Counted from the stretch's first letter, positions 17,427 to 27,738 are shown. The stretch: 64,000 nucleotides of DNA from Roseitalea sp. MMSF_3546 (GCF_030732865.1 NZ_JASHKB010000004.1:62001-126000), one strand, 5' to 3'. Made by a program: numbers and translations. Notes: generated by a model from the letters alone, not told the origin.

Positions 17427-17578
17427 TCTTGGAGCTTTGGATTTGGCATTCGGTTTCGTGGACGACAACACCCGCAAATCACATGTCAAGTTCGCTCCCC
17501 TGGTAGCGTCGGGTCTTTGCAGATGATCGGGCGGGCCCGGCGCAGGGTCGGCGATTTCGCGCAAGCGGGGGGCGAAAG

Positions 17579-19930
17579 GTGTCACTGAGCGAGACAAGCA
17601 GGGCCGAGCCTGGCGGCATGACCGGCCTTGCCCGCTTTCTGGCCGAACCCGCCTTCAAGCGCCTGCTGGCGCTCGAACCGTGGCTCAAGCGCTCGATCCC
17701 CATCCTGATCATGGTGTTCCTGGTCGTGGTGTTCGCGGCGCGGGCCATGGCGCTGATGGCCGATCGCGAGGCGGTGGCCGAAACCGCGCGGATGGAACTG
17801 GCGCTGCTCGCCGGCGTCGGCGCGAGCGCGATCGACGATGCCGCGCGCGGCGGATATGCGCCCGTCCGCGGCGCCGATTACGAGCGCATCCTGGCGCGGG
17901 CCCTGCCGGCGGCGGCGATCGGCGCGGGCCGCGCGTTCCTGGTCGCCGAACCCTCCGGGACCATCATCGCCCAGCGCGGCGGGCCGATGATGATCGGCAA
18001 GACGCTGGCCGAGGGTTTCGACGGCACCCAGCCGCTGACGCTGTTCGGGGCCGATGCGGGCGTGCAGCGCATCTGGGCCGAGGACGGCGAGCGTCTGGCC
18101 GCCGCAGCCCGGGCGGCCGAGGCGGGCGTGCTGCTCGCCGCGATGCAGCCGACGCAGGCCGTCTTCGCGCCCTGGCGCCAGCGCGTGTCGATGAACGTGG
18201 CGCTCTATGTCGCCATGTCGTCGATCCTGCTGGTGCTGCTTTACGCCTATTTCGGACAGGTGGCGCGCGCCCACGAGGCCGACCAGGTCTATTGCGAGAC
18301 GCACAAGCGCATGGATCTGGCGCTGTCGCGCGGCCATTGCGGGCTGTGGGACTGGGATCTGGCGCGCGGGCGCATCTACTGGTCGCGGTCCATGTTCGAG
18401 CTTCTGGGCTACCAGTCGGTCAACGACGTTCTGTCCTTCGGCGAGGTTGCCGAACTGGTCCATCCCAGCGATGCCGACCTGTTCGAGCTGGCCGAACGCG
18501 CCGCAGCGCTGGAGATCCGCGGCGTCGACCGGATCTTGCGCATGCGCCACGCGCAGGGCCACTATGTGCGCCTGCGCATCCGCACCGAGATCGCCGAGAA
18601 CGCCGGCCATGGCCATCACCTGATCGGCATCGCCGTGGACATGACCGAGCAACATCGGCTGACCGAATTGTCACAGATCGCCAGCCAGAACCTGAAGGCG
18701 GCGATCGAGAGCACCTCGGAGAGCTTCGCGCTCTGGGACAAGGACAACCGGCTGGTGCTGTGGAACTCCAAGTTCATCGAGACCAACGGGTTGACCGAGG
18801 ATGCGGTGCATGTGGGCATGGCGCGCGGCGAACTCGATGCGACCATGCGCGCGCCGGTGACCGAACGGCGCATCCCGCAGGGCAGCGAGAGTGACGGGGC
18901 GGTGACGCTGGAGCGGCAGATCGCGGACGGGCGCTGGCTGCAGATCAACGAGCGTTCGACGCCCTCGGGCGGGACAATCTCGGTCGGCGCCGACATCACC
19001 CAGCTCAAGCTGCAGGAAGAGCGGCTGATCGAAAGCGAACGGCGGCTGATGGCCTCGATCCAGGACCTGTCGGTTGCCCGCCAGGCCGCCCAGGAAAAGG
19101 CGCTGGCGCTCGAGGACGTCAACCGGCGCTTTCAGGACGCCAAGGAGAAGGCCGAGGCGGCGAGCCGCGCCAAGACCGAGTTCCTGGCCAATGTCAGCCA
19201 CGAACTGCGGACGCCGCTCAACGCGATCATCGGCTTTTCGGAGATGATGCAGCAGCGCATGTTCGGCCCGCTCGGCTCGGAGCGCTATGACGAGTATATC
19301 GGCGACATTCATGAGAGCGGGGCATTCCTGCTCAATGTCATCGACGACATACTGGACATGTCGCGCATCGAGGCAGGCCGGCTGGCGATCGAGCCGGAGA
19401 CGATCGATCTGGGCCCGCTGGTCGAGGAGACGGTGCAGATGGTCTCGGTGCAGGCGCGCGCCAAGGCCATCACCATCGAGCAGACCATCGCCGAAGGAAT
19501 CGGGCTGCTGGCCGACCGCCGCGCGATGAAGCAGATCATGCTCAACCTGCTGACCAATGCGGTCAAGTTCACCGGCGATGGCGGGCGCATCCGGATCAAG
19601 GCCCGAAGGGCCGGCGACCGGGTGGCCATCGCCATCGGCGACAATGGCTGCGGCATTCCGCAGGAGGCGCTCAAGCGGCTCGGCCGGCCGTTCGAGCAGG
19701 TGCAGAACCAGTTCTCCAAGAGCCACACCGGCTCGGGGCTCGGCCTGGCCATCTCGCGCTCGCTGGTCGAATTGCATGGCGGGGCGCTGACGATCCGCTC
19801 GCGGCCCGATGCGGGCACCGTGGTGGCGGTCCGCATTCCCGCCAATGGGCCCAAGGCACAGGACGAAGAAATGGATGCGTCGCGGGACGGCGCGGATCGT
19901 GAACGTCAATTCCCAACGCACGCGACATAG
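17579..19930 (+). CDS. pleC: Membrane histidine kinase, PleC-like
   Basis: A 783-residue sensor kinase. Helices at about 40-60 and 207-227 enclose a periplasmic sensor region; two PAS-like domains follow (about 250-360 and 375-490), then a coiled linker (490-530) and the kinase core with phosphoacceptor His541 (NVSHELRTPLNAIIGFSEMM), N box (LLTNAVKFTGDGG), G1 (IGDNGCGIP) and G2 (GSGLGLAISRSLVELHGG). In the family PleC acts as kinase/phosphatase of DivK and PleD, setting cell polarity. The name rests on the kinase core, domain plan and position beside glnE and pepN as in rhizobia; another PdhS/DivJ-group kinase is possible. GTG start; an ATG at 17618 is the alternative. Confidence 0.72.
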   Translation: MSLSETSRAEPGGMTGLARFLAEPAFKRLLALEPWLKRSIPILIMVFLVVVFAARAMALMADREAVAETARMELALLAGVGASAIDDAARGGYAPVRGADYERILARALPAAAIGAGRAFLVAEPSGTIIAQRGGPMMIGKTLAEGFDGTQPLTLFGADAGVQRIWAEDGERLAAAARAAEAGVLLAAMQPTQAVFAPWRQRVSMNVALYVAMSSILLVLLYAYFGQVARAHEADQVYCETHKRMDLALSRGHCGLWDWDLARGRIYWSRSMFELLGYQSVNDVLSFGEVAELVHPSDADLFELAERAAALEIRGVDRILRMRHAQGHYVRLRIRTEIAENAGHGHHLIGIAVDMTEQHRLTELSQIASQNLKAAIESTSESFALWDKDNRLVLWNSKFIETNGLTEDAVHVGMARGELDATMRAPVTERRIPQGSESDGAVTLERQIADGRWLQINERSTPSGGTISVGADITQLKLQEERLIESERRLMASIQDLSVARQAAQEKALALEDVNRRFQDAKEKAEAASRAKTEFLANVSHELRTPLNAIIGFSEMMQQRMFGPLGSERYDEYIGDIHESGAFLLNVIDDILDMSRIEAGRLAIEPETIDLGPLVEETVQMVSVQARAKAITIEQTIAEGIGLLADRRAMKQIMLNLLTNAVKFTGDGGRIRIKARRAGDRVAIAIGDNGCGIPQEALKRLGRPFEQVQNQFSKSHTGSGLGLAISRSLVELHGGALTIRSRPDAGTVVAVRIPANGPKAQDEEMDASRDGADRERQFPTHAT

Positions 19931-20001
19931 CGGCGTCATGCAGTCCGTGACGACCGGACCGGGCAAAGCGCGCCAGCGGCATGCGAGTGTCGCCAAGCGC
20001 C

Positions 20002-20025
20002 GGGGAGAGGGCAGCCCCTCTCCCC
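20002..20025. terminator. Strong stem-loop between convergent genes
   Basis: A perfect 10-bp stem GGGGAGAGGG / CCCTCTCCCC with a CAGC loop lies between the kinase stop (19930) and the EF-hand gene stop (20067). It could terminate both transcripts; no T tract is present on either side. Confidence 0.6.
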
Positions 20026-20066
20026 GTCAATGACCGGCGTGCCCGCCGGCGGTCGCCGTGATGGCC

Positions 20067-20552
20067 CTAACGGCCGTGACCGGCACCGTGGCGGCGGTCG
20101 CCGCGTGCGAAACGATGCGGCAGTTCGTCCTCGGTGACCTCGCCGGAATCGTCGAAGTCCATCAGCGCGAACATCTTCTGCTGGCGGTTCTGCAATTCGT
20201 CGACGGCGACCTTGTCGTCGCCATCGATGTCGAAGCGCCAGACCATGCGATCGGCAAAGCGCTCGGCACGGCGACGGTCCATCGCCTCGACGATTTCCTC
20301 GGCGGTCACGAAGCCGTCCGCGTTCAGGTCCGCGTCCTCGAAGCGCTCGAGCATGGGACGGGAAAACTCGTCGAACGTGACCGCGCCGTCCCGGTCGGCA
20401 TCGATCCGCTCGAAGCGCATCTGGCCGCGCTCGCCCGGCCCGCCGCGCATGCCCCAGCCATGGCCGCGATCATCGGCGAAGGCGGTTGCGGTGGCACCGG
20501 CGCTGACGGCCAGCGCGAGGGCGACAAGGGTGGTCCTGGTGAAGATCGACAT
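20067..20552 (-). CDS. Secreted EF-hand calcium-binding protein
   Basis: A 161-residue protein with a signal peptide (about 1-26, ending AFADDRG) and four EF-hand loops: DADRDGAVTFDE (51-62), DLNADGFVTAEE (75-86), DIDGDDKVAVDE (108-119) and DFDDSGEVTEDE (132-143). Acidic residues at loop positions 1, 3, 5 and 12 are mostly kept, so it should bind up to four calcium ions in the periplasm. The second of two close ATGs is chosen because the AGGAG site is eight bases from it. Function is unknown; it lies 60 bases after the glnE start-distal end on the same strand and may be co-transcribed with glnE. Confidence 0.85.
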   Translation of the reverse strand: MSIFTRTTLVALALAVSAGATATAFADDRGHGWGMRGGPGERGQMRFERIDADRDGAVTFDEFSRPMLERFEDADLNADGFVTAEEIVEAMDRRRAERFADRMVWRFDIDGDDKVAVDELQNRQQKMFALMDFDDSGEVTEDELPHRFARGDRRHGAGHGR

Positions 20553-20611
20553 GGGCATAGCTCCTGCATCGTTCGTCATCCCCCGATGCGTGTGCCATGG
20601 CGTGCTTCCCG

Positions 20612-23611
20612 TCACGCGTCCGGCGATGGATCACCGATCACGGCACGGAAGATCTCCGCCACGCGCTCGCGGTGGCCCTTCAGACGCTGCTCGACGTGAC
20701 CGATGGAGGGCACGTCGAGTTTCACGCATAAAAGGTCGACCAGCCCGCGCGGTGCCTTGTCCGGATCGAATGCCTCGGAGGTGCAAAGCCGCAGGGTATG
20801 TCCGACCGTCGTGTAATCTTGCGCAGCGTCAAGTAAATCCTTCTTCGCACCGCGTTCGACTACAGCGTCATCGAGCAAATCAAGAATATGCCGGGCGCCG
20901 GCCCCATTCAAATTAAGCTTTGGTAATGCTGTCAGGCGCCAGAACTGCGCCAGGAAATCGATGTCGACGGTGCCGCCCGAAACCCGCTTGAGATCCCAGT
21001 CGCCGCGCGCGGGCTTGTCGCGCAGCAGCCGCTGGCGCATGGACAGCACGTCGGCGCGCACCGTTCCGGCGTCGCGCGGCAAGTCGAGGATCGCGGCGAG
21101 TTCGGCGCCGGCGCGGGTGCACAGATCGGCATCGCCGGCAAAGATGCGCGCCCGGGTGAGCGCCATGTGCTCCCAGGTCCAGGCGTTGTCGCGCTGATAG
21201 TGCGAGAAGGCGCGCAGCGAGGTGGCGAGCGGCCCCTTGTTGCCCGACGGGCGCAGGCGGAAGTCGACCTCGTAGAGCACACCCTCGGTGGTCGGCGCCG
21301 ACAGCGCGGCGATCAGGCGCTGGGTGACGCGGGCGTAATATTGCGAGGGCGCGATGGGCTTGTCGCCGTCGCTCTCCTCGACGCCCTCGGGGTGGTCGTA
21401 GAGCAGGATCAAATCGACATCGCTGCCCGCGGTCATCTCGCCGCTGCCAAGCCGGCCGAGCGCCATCAGGCAGCACTGCCCGCCCGGCACGTCGCCATGG
21501 CGCCGGGCGACCTGGGCGCGGGCGGCATCGAGCGTCTCGGAGATGACGAGGTCCGCGATCGATGTCAGCGCCTGCCCCATCTGCTCGGCGCTCGCCGCGC
21601 CGGTCAGAAAGCGCACACCGACAAGAAACCGCTGTTCGGCGGCGAAAATGCGCAGCCGGTCGAGCCGGTCCTCGTAGAGCCGGGCATCGCCGAGAAGGCC
21701 CGTCAGGCTCGCCTTGAGTTCGTCATGGTCCGGCAGGCCCTCGTAGAAGGCCGGGTCCAGCATGCCGTCAAAGACCAGCGGCCGCTTGGTGACGATGTCG
21801 GCCAGGCGCGGGGCGGCCGACAGGATGGTCATGACCAGCGACAGCAGATGCGTGTTGGAATGGAGCATCGCAAACAGCTGGATGCCGGCGGGAAGGCCTT
21901 TCAGGAAGGCGTCGAAACGCAGAAGCGCCGCGTCCGGCTGGCCGGTGGCGGCAAACGATTCCAGCAGCGCGGGGGTGAGTTCGGTCAGCCGCTCGCGCGC
22001 CTTTTGCGACTGCACCGCGCCATAGCGGCCGAAATGCCAGCTCCTGATGACGCCCCACATGTCGGCGGGGCGCTCGAAACCGAGCTGGGAGAGCGTCGAC
22101 AGCGTGTCCGGGTCGGGGTCGTCGCCGGTGAAGGAGAGGTTGCCGGCGGTGGCGGCCAGCGTCTCGCCGTCCTGGAACAGGGCGCCGAAATGGCCCTCGA
22201 CGGCGACCATGTGCGCGCGCAGGTCGAGCCGGAAGGCGTCGGCGTCGACATAGCCCATCAGATGCGCCACCGCCGCCATCCCCTCGGCGCTTTCGGGCAG
22301 GGTGTGGGTCTGCTCGTCGCCGATCATCTGCACGACATGCTCGACGCGGCGCAGGAAGCGATAGGCGGCGGCCATCTCGTCGCGCACCGAATCGGCGATC
22401 CAGCCGTCTTCGGCAAAGCGGGCCAGCATTGCGAGCGTGCGCCTGTCGCGCAGATGGGGCGCGCGACCGCCGGCGATCAGTTGCTGGGTCTGAACGAAGA
22501 ACTCGATCTCGCGAATGCCGCCGCGGCCCAGCTTGACGTTATGACCCTCGATGGCGATGCGGCCGTGCCCCTTGTGGGCATGGATCTGGCGCTTGATCGA
22601 CTGCACGTCGGCGATCGAGGCGTAGTCGAGATATTTGCGCCAGACGAACGGCGTCAGCTCGGCCAGGAGGCGCTCGCCGGCCTCGATGTCGCCGGCGACG
22701 GGACGCGCCTTGATCAGCGCGGCGCGCTCCCAGTTCTGCCCGCGCGCCTCGTAATAGGTCATCGCCGCATCGACCGAGATGGCAAGCGGCATGGCGCCGG
22801 GGTCGGGGCGCAGGCGCAGATCGGTGCGGAAGACGTAGCCATCGCCGGTGCGCTCGCCCATGATGCGGATGAGCCGGCGCACCGCCTTGGACAGGATGTC
22901 GCCAGCCTCGTGGGGCTCGGCCCATTGCAGCCGGTCCGGATGGTGGTCGAACAGGACGATCAGGTCGATGTCGGAGGAATAGTTGAGCTCGCCGGCGCCC
23001 AGCTTGCCCATGCCGAGCACGATCACGCCGGAGCCGGGCGCGGGATCGGCAGGGTCGGTCAGGGTCAGCTTGCCGCGTGCGTGCAAATCGCGCAGCAGCC
23101 AGGCAATGGCCGCCTCGAGCGCGGCGGTCGCCAGTTCGGACAGCCACCGGGTGGTCGTGTCGACGTCATGGGCGCCGGACAGATCGCCCAGCGCGATGAG
23201 CAAATGGGCGCGGTTCTTGTGGATGCGCAACTGCCGCGACAGCTCGGTCTCGCCGGTTTCGGGCGGCACCGCGTCCCTGGCCAGCGCGGCGAGGTCGTCG
23301 ATGACCGCCGCAAGAAGGGCGTCGACCGGCGTGTCGAACAGCGCCTCGAGAAGGTCGGCATGGCGCTGCATGGCGCCCGCAAGGAATGGCGCATGGGTGG
23401 CGACGGCGAGAAGGAATTCGCCGACCGGATCGCCGGCCTCAAGGGCCTGTGCGAGACGGGCGGTGCCTGCGGACCGGGCAGCCTCCAGCAGCGAGGCCCG
23501 GCATCGATCGCGCGCCGCCTCGTCGCTGACGGCGATGGGTCGGGCGGTGAAGGCGTGGCCTTGCGCTCTGGCCGGCTGGGACACGACGGGCTCCGGTCTC
23601 GTTCGGCCCAT
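20612..23611 (-). CDS. glnE: Bifunctional glutamine synthetase adenylyltransferase / adenylyl-removing enzyme
   Basis: A 999-residue cytoplasmic enzyme that attaches or removes AMP on a tyrosine of glutamine synthetase in response to PII. Two nucleotidyltransferase domains are visible: the N-terminal de-adenylylating one with LNYSSDIDLIVLFDHH and the C-terminal adenylylating one with GSDVDLILLYDHPEG. Each is followed by the helical GlnE segments, e.g. GHNVKLGRGGIREIEFFVQT and the matching GGTVDIDFLAQF. The length fits the family. The ATG at 23611 is chosen; an in-frame TTG at 23638 would add nine residues. A two-component kinase gene lies 119 bases upstream on the same strand. Confidence 0.95.
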   Translation of the reverse strand: MGRTRPEPVVSQPARAQGHAFTARPIAVSDEAARDRCRASLLEAARSAGTARLAQALEAGDPVGEFLLAVATHAPFLAGAMQRHADLLEALFDTPVDALLAAVIDDLAALARDAVPPETGETELSRQLRIHKNRAHLLIALGDLSGAHDVDTTTRWLSELATAALEAAIAWLLRDLHARGKLTLTDPADPAPGSGVIVLGMGKLGAGELNYSSDIDLIVLFDHHPDRLQWAEPHEAGDILSKAVRRLIRIMGERTGDGYVFRTDLRLRPDPGAMPLAISVDAAMTYYEARGQNWERAALIKARPVAGDIEAGERLLAELTPFVWRKYLDYASIADVQSIKRQIHAHKGHGRIAIEGHNVKLGRGGIREIEFFVQTQQLIAGGRAPHLRDRRTLAMLARFAEDGWIADSVRDEMAAAYRFLRRVEHVVQMIGDEQTHTLPESAEGMAAVAHLMGYVDADAFRLDLRAHMVAVEGHFGALFQDGETLAATAGNLSFTGDDPDPDTLSTLSQLGFERPADMWGVIRSWHFGRYGAVQSQKARERLTELTPALLESFAATGQPDAALLRFDAFLKGLPAGIQLFAMLHSNTHLLSLVMTILSAAPRLADIVTKRPLVFDGMLDPAFYEGLPDHDELKASLTGLLGDARLYEDRLDRLRIFAAEQRFLVGVRFLTGAASAEQMGQALTSIADLVISETLDAARAQVARRHGDVPGGQCCLMALGRLGSGEMTAGSDVDLILLYDHPEGVEESDGDKPIAPSQYYARVTQRLIAALSAPTTEGVLYEVDFRLRPSGNKGPLATSLRAFSHYQRDNAWTWEHMALTRARIFAGDADLCTRAGAELAAILDLPRDAGTVRADVLSMRQRLLRDKPARGDWDLKRVSGGTVDIDFLAQFWRLTALPKLNLNGAGARHILDLLDDAVVERGAKKDLLDAAQDYTTVGHTLRLCTSEAFDPDKAPRGLVDLLCVKLDVPSIGHVEQRLKGHRERVAEIFRAVIGDPSPDA

Positions 23612-23730
23612 CCTTAGCGGCAATCGGCCGGCGAGCAAAGCGGGGGCGGGGCTTGGGTTTGCGTGTGACGGGGCAATGGCGGTTCGCCCCCACCCCTACC
23701 GCGTGCCTCAGCGAAGCCGGGGTCAGGAGG

Positions 23731-25152
23731 CTAGTCGGGCGAGGCCGGCGCGGGGAATGACAGCACGGCGCACAGGCCCGGATCGTTGTCCTCGAGCCGC
23801 AGCGTGCCACCATGCTGGCGCTGGATGGCATCGACCAGCGACAGGCCGAGACCCGAACCGGCGCGCGACCGGCTTTCGTCGAGCCGCTCGAAACGCCTGA
23901 GCGCCCGCGCCCGATCAGCCTCGGCGATGCCGGGCCCGGTGTCGCAGACCGCCAGTTCGACGCGGCGCGCCACCTCGTCCCTGCGGCCCTCGAGCCGCAC
24001 GACGCCACCGGGCGCGGCAAGGCCGTACTTGATCGCATTGTCGATGAGGTTTGTGACCGCCTGGCCGATGAGTTCACGATTGCCCTCGACGACCAGAGGG
24101 CCCGCGACGGCGTTCTCAAGCCGCCCGCCGGCGTCCTCGACCAGCGGCTCGTACAGTTCGGCAAGTTCGGCGGCAACGGCGGCCAGATCCACCGGCTGCG
24201 GCGTGAATCGCGTATAGCCGGCCTCGACGCGGGAGATCAGCAACATCGCGTTGAACAGCGAGATCAGATGGTCTGCCTCGGCGATCATGTCCTCGAGGGC
24301 ATCGCGATAGCCGGCCTGGCCGGGGTCCTTGCGCAAGGCGTCCTCGGCGCGGTTGCGCAGGCGGGTGAGCGGCGTCTTGAGATCGTGGGCGATGGAATCG
24401 GAGACCTCGCGCAGACCGTTGTTGAGCGTTTCGATGCGCGCAAGCATGGTGTTGAGGCTGACCGAGAGCCGGTCGAACTCGTCATTGGCCGCGCTCACCG
24501 GCAGGCGGCGGCCCAGGTCACCGGCCACGATGTCGTCGCTCGCCGCCGACACCGCGTCGATGCGGCGAAGCGCGCGGCGGCCGACGAAGAACCAGATCAG
24601 AAGGCCGCCGAGCGCCATCAGGCCGAGCGCCAGGGCCACCGAACGGCGCACGATCAGGCGCAGCAATTGCGGTTCGGCCAGATCGCGGCCGACGAGCACG
24701 CGCAGCCCGTTGTCGAAGCGCGTGACATGGCCGATGGCGCGCGGGGCGGCGGCGCCGGGCCGTCCGTCGCGATATTTCTGGTAGTAGAACGGCTGGGGCA
24801 CCCAGCCGCGGCTGTCGAGCACGCCCGGTTCGAGATCCTCGACATTGCCGGCGATAATGCGCCCGCGCGGGTCGGCGACCAGGTAGACGAAGGCGCCCGG
24901 CGCGCGCGAGCGCCGGTCGATCGCGACGACCAGGCTGCGCATGCCGCCGCGCGCATAGACCGAGGACAGGCTCTCGATCTCGCCTTCGACGGCCCGGCGC
25001 GTCTCGCCGACGAAGAAGCTGGCGGCGAGCGAGGTCATATAGACGACCAGCAGCACCGCGCAGACGCTGAACAGGACAAGGTACAGCGCCGACAGGCGCA
25101 CCGCCGTGGTCTTCATCATCGCGCCAAGCCGGCGGGCGACGGCCATGGTCAT
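23731..25152 (-). CDS. Membrane sensor histidine kinase of a DegP-linked two-component system
   Basis: A 473-residue kinase with helices at about 17-40 and 169-190 that bracket a periplasmic sensor domain of about 125 residues. A HAMP domain follows (190-243), then His256 in SIAHDLKTPLTRLRNRAED, N box (TNLIDNAIKYG), G1 (CDTGPGIAE) and G2 (GSGLGLSLVDAI). The start overlaps the regulator stop as ATGA (25149-25152), so kinase and regulator are made together. The place next to degP suggests an envelope-stress or periplasmic signal (inference). The signal itself is unknown. Confidence 0.9.
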   Translation of the reverse strand: MTMAVARRLGAMMKTTAVRLSALYLVLFSVCAVLLVVYMTSLAASFFVGETRRAVEGEIESLSSVYARGGMRSLVVAIDRRSRAPGAFVYLVADPRGRIIAGNVEDLEPGVLDSRGWVPQPFYYQKYRDGRPGAAAPRAIGHVTRFDNGLRVLVGRDLAEPQLLRLIVRRSVALALGLMALGGLLIWFFVGRRALRRIDAVSAASDDIVAGDLGRRLPVSAANDEFDRLSVSLNTMLARIETLNNGLREVSDSIAHDLKTPLTRLRNRAEDALRKDPGQAGYRDALEDMIAEADHLISLFNAMLLISRVEAGYTRFTPQPVDLAAVAAELAELYEPLVEDAGGRLENAVAGPLVVEGNRELIGQAVTNLIDNAIKYGLAAPGGVVRLEGRRDEVARRVELAVCDTGPGIAEADRARALRRFERLDESRSRAGSGLGLSLVDAIQRQHGGTLRLEDNDPGLCAVLSFPAPASPD

Positions 25153-25820
25153 TCGCGCATGACATAGCCGGCGCCGCGCACGGTGTGCAGCAGCGGCTTG
25201 TCAAAGCCCTTTTCGATCTTGCCGCGCAGGCGCGAGACATGCACGTCGATCACATTGGTCTGCGGGTCGAAGTGATAGTCCCAGACATGTTCGAGCAGCA
25301 TGGTGCGGGTGACGACGCGGCCGGCATTGCGCATGAGGTATTCGAGCAGGCGGAATTCGCGCGGCTGCAGCGCGATGTCCTGGCCGGCCCGGGTGACCCG
25401 GCGCGTCAGACGGTCGAGTTCGAGGTCGCCGACACGGTAGCCGGTCTCCGCCTCGCCATTGGCCGAACGCCGCTGCAGGACCTCGAGCCGGGCCAGAAGC
25501 TCGGAAAAGGCATAGGGCTTGGTCAGGTAGTCGTCGCCGCCGGCGCGCAGGCCCGTGACCCGGTCGTCGACCTCGCCGAGCGCCGAAAGGATCAGCGCCG
25601 GCGTGGTGTGGCCCTCGCCGCGCAACTGGGAGACGACGGACAGCCCGTCGCGGCGCGGCAGCATGCGGTCGACGATCAGCGCGTCATAGCCGCCCCGCGC
25701 GGCGAGCAGATAGCCCTGCTCGCCGTCATGGGCGGTGTCGGCGCTGTGGCCGGCCTCGCCGAGCGCCTTCTTCAGATAGGCGGCCGCCTGGCGGTCGTCC
25801 TCGATGATCAGCACTTTCAT
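25149..25820 (-). CDS. OmpR/PhoB-family response regulator
   Basis: A 223-residue regulator. The receiver domain (1-118) has the acidic pocket EDD (7-9), phospho-acceptor Asp51 (LIVDRMLPRRDG), a serine at the switch threonine position (ILSALGEVDD) and Lys in YLTKPYAFSE. The winged-helix output domain (about 128-223) ends with HVWDYHFDPQTNVIDVHVSRLR and HTVRGAGYVM. The ATG at 25820 matches the family start. It precedes its cognate kinase with a 4-base overlap and follows degP by 170 bases, on the same strand. Confidence 0.93.
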   Translation of the reverse strand: MKVLIIEDDRQAAAYLKKALGEAGHSADTAHDGEQGYLLAARGGYDALIVDRMLPRRDGLSVVSQLRGEGHTTPALILSALGEVDDRVTGLRAGGDDYLTKPYAFSELLARLEVLQRRSANGEAETGYRVGDLELDRLTRRVTRAGQDIALQPREFRLLEYLMRNAGRVVTRTMLLEHVWDYHFDPQTNVIDVHVSRLRGKIEKGFDKPLLHTVRGAGYVMRE

Positions 25821-25990
25821 GGGCGGTTTCTTACCAGCGGCACCGGGGTGCCGGAAGGGGTGCGACGACGGGCTGGAGGGGGAAGACCCGTCGCCGCCGG
25901 ACCGAGCCACGGCAAGTGGAAACGGTCCATACCGGTCCGGAGGGGATGACATGGGGGAACACCCGGACCGGTGAGCTCTATCGGGGCGCG

Positions 25991-27505
25991 TCAGCCCTGC
26001 GGCAGCGGCACTGCGACGAAGCGGCTGGCGTTTTCGCCCTCAAGGCGCAGCAGCGCGGCGCCGCGACCCTGGTCGGCGACCTCGCCGATCCGCTCCTCGA
26101 GTTCGCCGGCCGATGCGACGGCCACGTTGTTGACCTCGCGGATGATGTCACCGGGGCGAATGCCGGCCTGGAATGCCGGGCTGTCCGGCTCAACATCGGT
26201 GATCAGCACGCCGTCGCCTTCTTCGGCCGGAACGACCGTCATGCCCAGTTCGTCCAGCGTGGACGGCTCGACCTGTTCGTCCGGCGTGGTCTCGCCGCGG
26301 GTGTCCAGCGCCATCTCGGTGGGCAGTTCGCCCAGTTCGACGTCGATGTCGCGCGCTTCACCGTCACGCTGCACGGTGATGGTGACATCGGTGCCCGGAT
26401 CGAAAGCGGCGATCGAGCGGGACAGCTCGCGCGGACCCTCGACGGTCTCGCCATTGACGGCCGTGATCACGTCGCCGGCGCGGATACCGGCGGTCGCGGC
26501 CGGCGCGCCTTCCTCGGGGTCGGCGACGATCGCGCCCTCGGTGCGCTCAAGGCCGAGCGCCTCGGCGATCTCGTCGGTGACCGGCTGGATGCGCACGCCG
26601 AGCCAGCCGCGTTCGACCATGCCGTCGTCGATCAGATCGGACACGACGTCCTTGGCGACCGATGCGGGCACGGCAAAGGCGATGCCGACATTGCCGCCCG
26701 AAGGCGAAAAGATCGCCGTGTTGACGCCGACGACCTCGCCGGAGAGATTGAAGGTCGGGCCGCCCGAATTGCCGCGGTTGACGGCGGCGTCGATCTGCAG
26801 GAAATCGTCATAGGGGCCCGCACCGATATCGCGGCCGCGCGCCGAGACGATGCCGGCCGTGACCGTGCCGCCAAGGCCGAACGGGTTGCCGACCGCCACG
26901 ACCCAGTCGCCCACGCGGGTTGCGAAGTCGTCGCCAAATTCGACATAGGTGAACTCGCGGTTCTCGTCGACCTTGAGCACGGCCAGGTCCGTGCGCGGGT
27001 CGGCGCCGACGAGTTCGGCATCGTATTCGGTGCCGTCATTCATGATGACGGTGAACTCGCTGCCGTTGTCGATGACGTGGTTGTTGGTGACCAGGAAGCC
27101 GTCGCCGGAGATGAAGAAGCCCGAGCCCTGGCTGATCGGGCGGGCACGACGCGGACGGTCCGGTCCGCGCTGGCCGAAGCGGCGATCCTCGAAGCGGTCT
27201 CCGAACTCGCGGTCGAAGAAGCGGCGGAAGGGATGGGATTCGGGCAGGTCCTCGAACGGGCTGCCGAATTCGCGACCGAAGCTGCGATCGGAAACCGGCT
27301 CGACCTGGGCGCGCACGCGCACCGAGACGACGGCGGGCGAAACCGCCTCGACGACATTGGCAAAGCCGGGCGCGACGGCCGGCGCCTCGAGCCGTACGGG
27401 CTCGGCAAGTGCGGGGCTGGTGAACTGGGCTGCGCTGTAGCCGGTGAAGCCGGCGCCGACCACGGCAGCGGCGATCACCGCGCTGGTGAAACGGGATTTG
27501 TGCAT
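25991..27505 (-). CDS. degP: DegP/HtrA-type periplasmic serine protease
   Basis: A 504-residue trypsin-like protease and chaperone of the periplasm. Residues 1-37 form a signal peptide (cleavage near SPALAEP). The protease domain carries the triad His143 (TNNHVIDNG), Asp173 (RTDLAVLKVD) and Ser247 (NRGNSGGP). Two PDZ domains follow at about 290-385 and 400-495 for substrate capture and cage assembly. Three starts lie within nine bases; the ATG at 27505 has the best distance from AAGGAGG. It sits upstream of the two-component pair, as in rhizobial degP1 loci next to cyc genes. Confidence 0.94.
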   Translation of the reverse strand: MHKSRFTSAVIAAAVVGAGFTGYSAAQFTSPALAEPVRLEAPAVAPGFANVVEAVSPAVVSVRVRAQVEPVSDRSFGREFGSPFEDLPESHPFRRFFDREFGDRFEDRRFGQRGPDRPRRARPISQGSGFFISGDGFLVTNNHVIDNGSEFTVIMNDGTEYDAELVGADPRTDLAVLKVDENREFTYVEFGDDFATRVGDWVVAVGNPFGLGGTVTAGIVSARGRDIGAGPYDDFLQIDAAVNRGNSGGPTFNLSGEVVGVNTAIFSPSGGNVGIAFAVPASVAKDVVSDLIDDGMVERGWLGVRIQPVTDEIAEALGLERTEGAIVADPEEGAPAATAGIRAGDVITAVNGETVEGPRELSRSIAAFDPGTDVTITVQRDGEARDIDVELGELPTEMALDTRGETTPDEQVEPSTLDELGMTVVPAEEGDGVLITDVEPDSPAFQAGIRPGDIIREVNNVAVASAGELEERIGEVADQGRGAALLRLEGENASRFVAVPLPQG

Positions 27506-27738
27506 CAAGGTCATCCTCCTTGGAGATCGGGGTCGCGGCGCCTGAGCGCCCTTGGCCCGATATCTAGGAAGGACCGGCTTGCATGAACATTTCCGGCAGA
27601 TGACAATTCGGTAAGGTTGGATCACGGCGGCGTGAGACAGGCGACGCGGCAGGGCGCGGGCATGGGCGCAAGACACGCAGCGCAATGCCGCCACCGCCAT
27701 GCTTTCCAGATTGGGCGTGCGGAGCGGGAATGCCCGCC

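Noticed and set aside
21167-23617. A plus-strand open frame of 816 codons opposite glnE
   Set aside because: It is a codon-position shadow of glnE: no motif, no ribosome site and biased composition.
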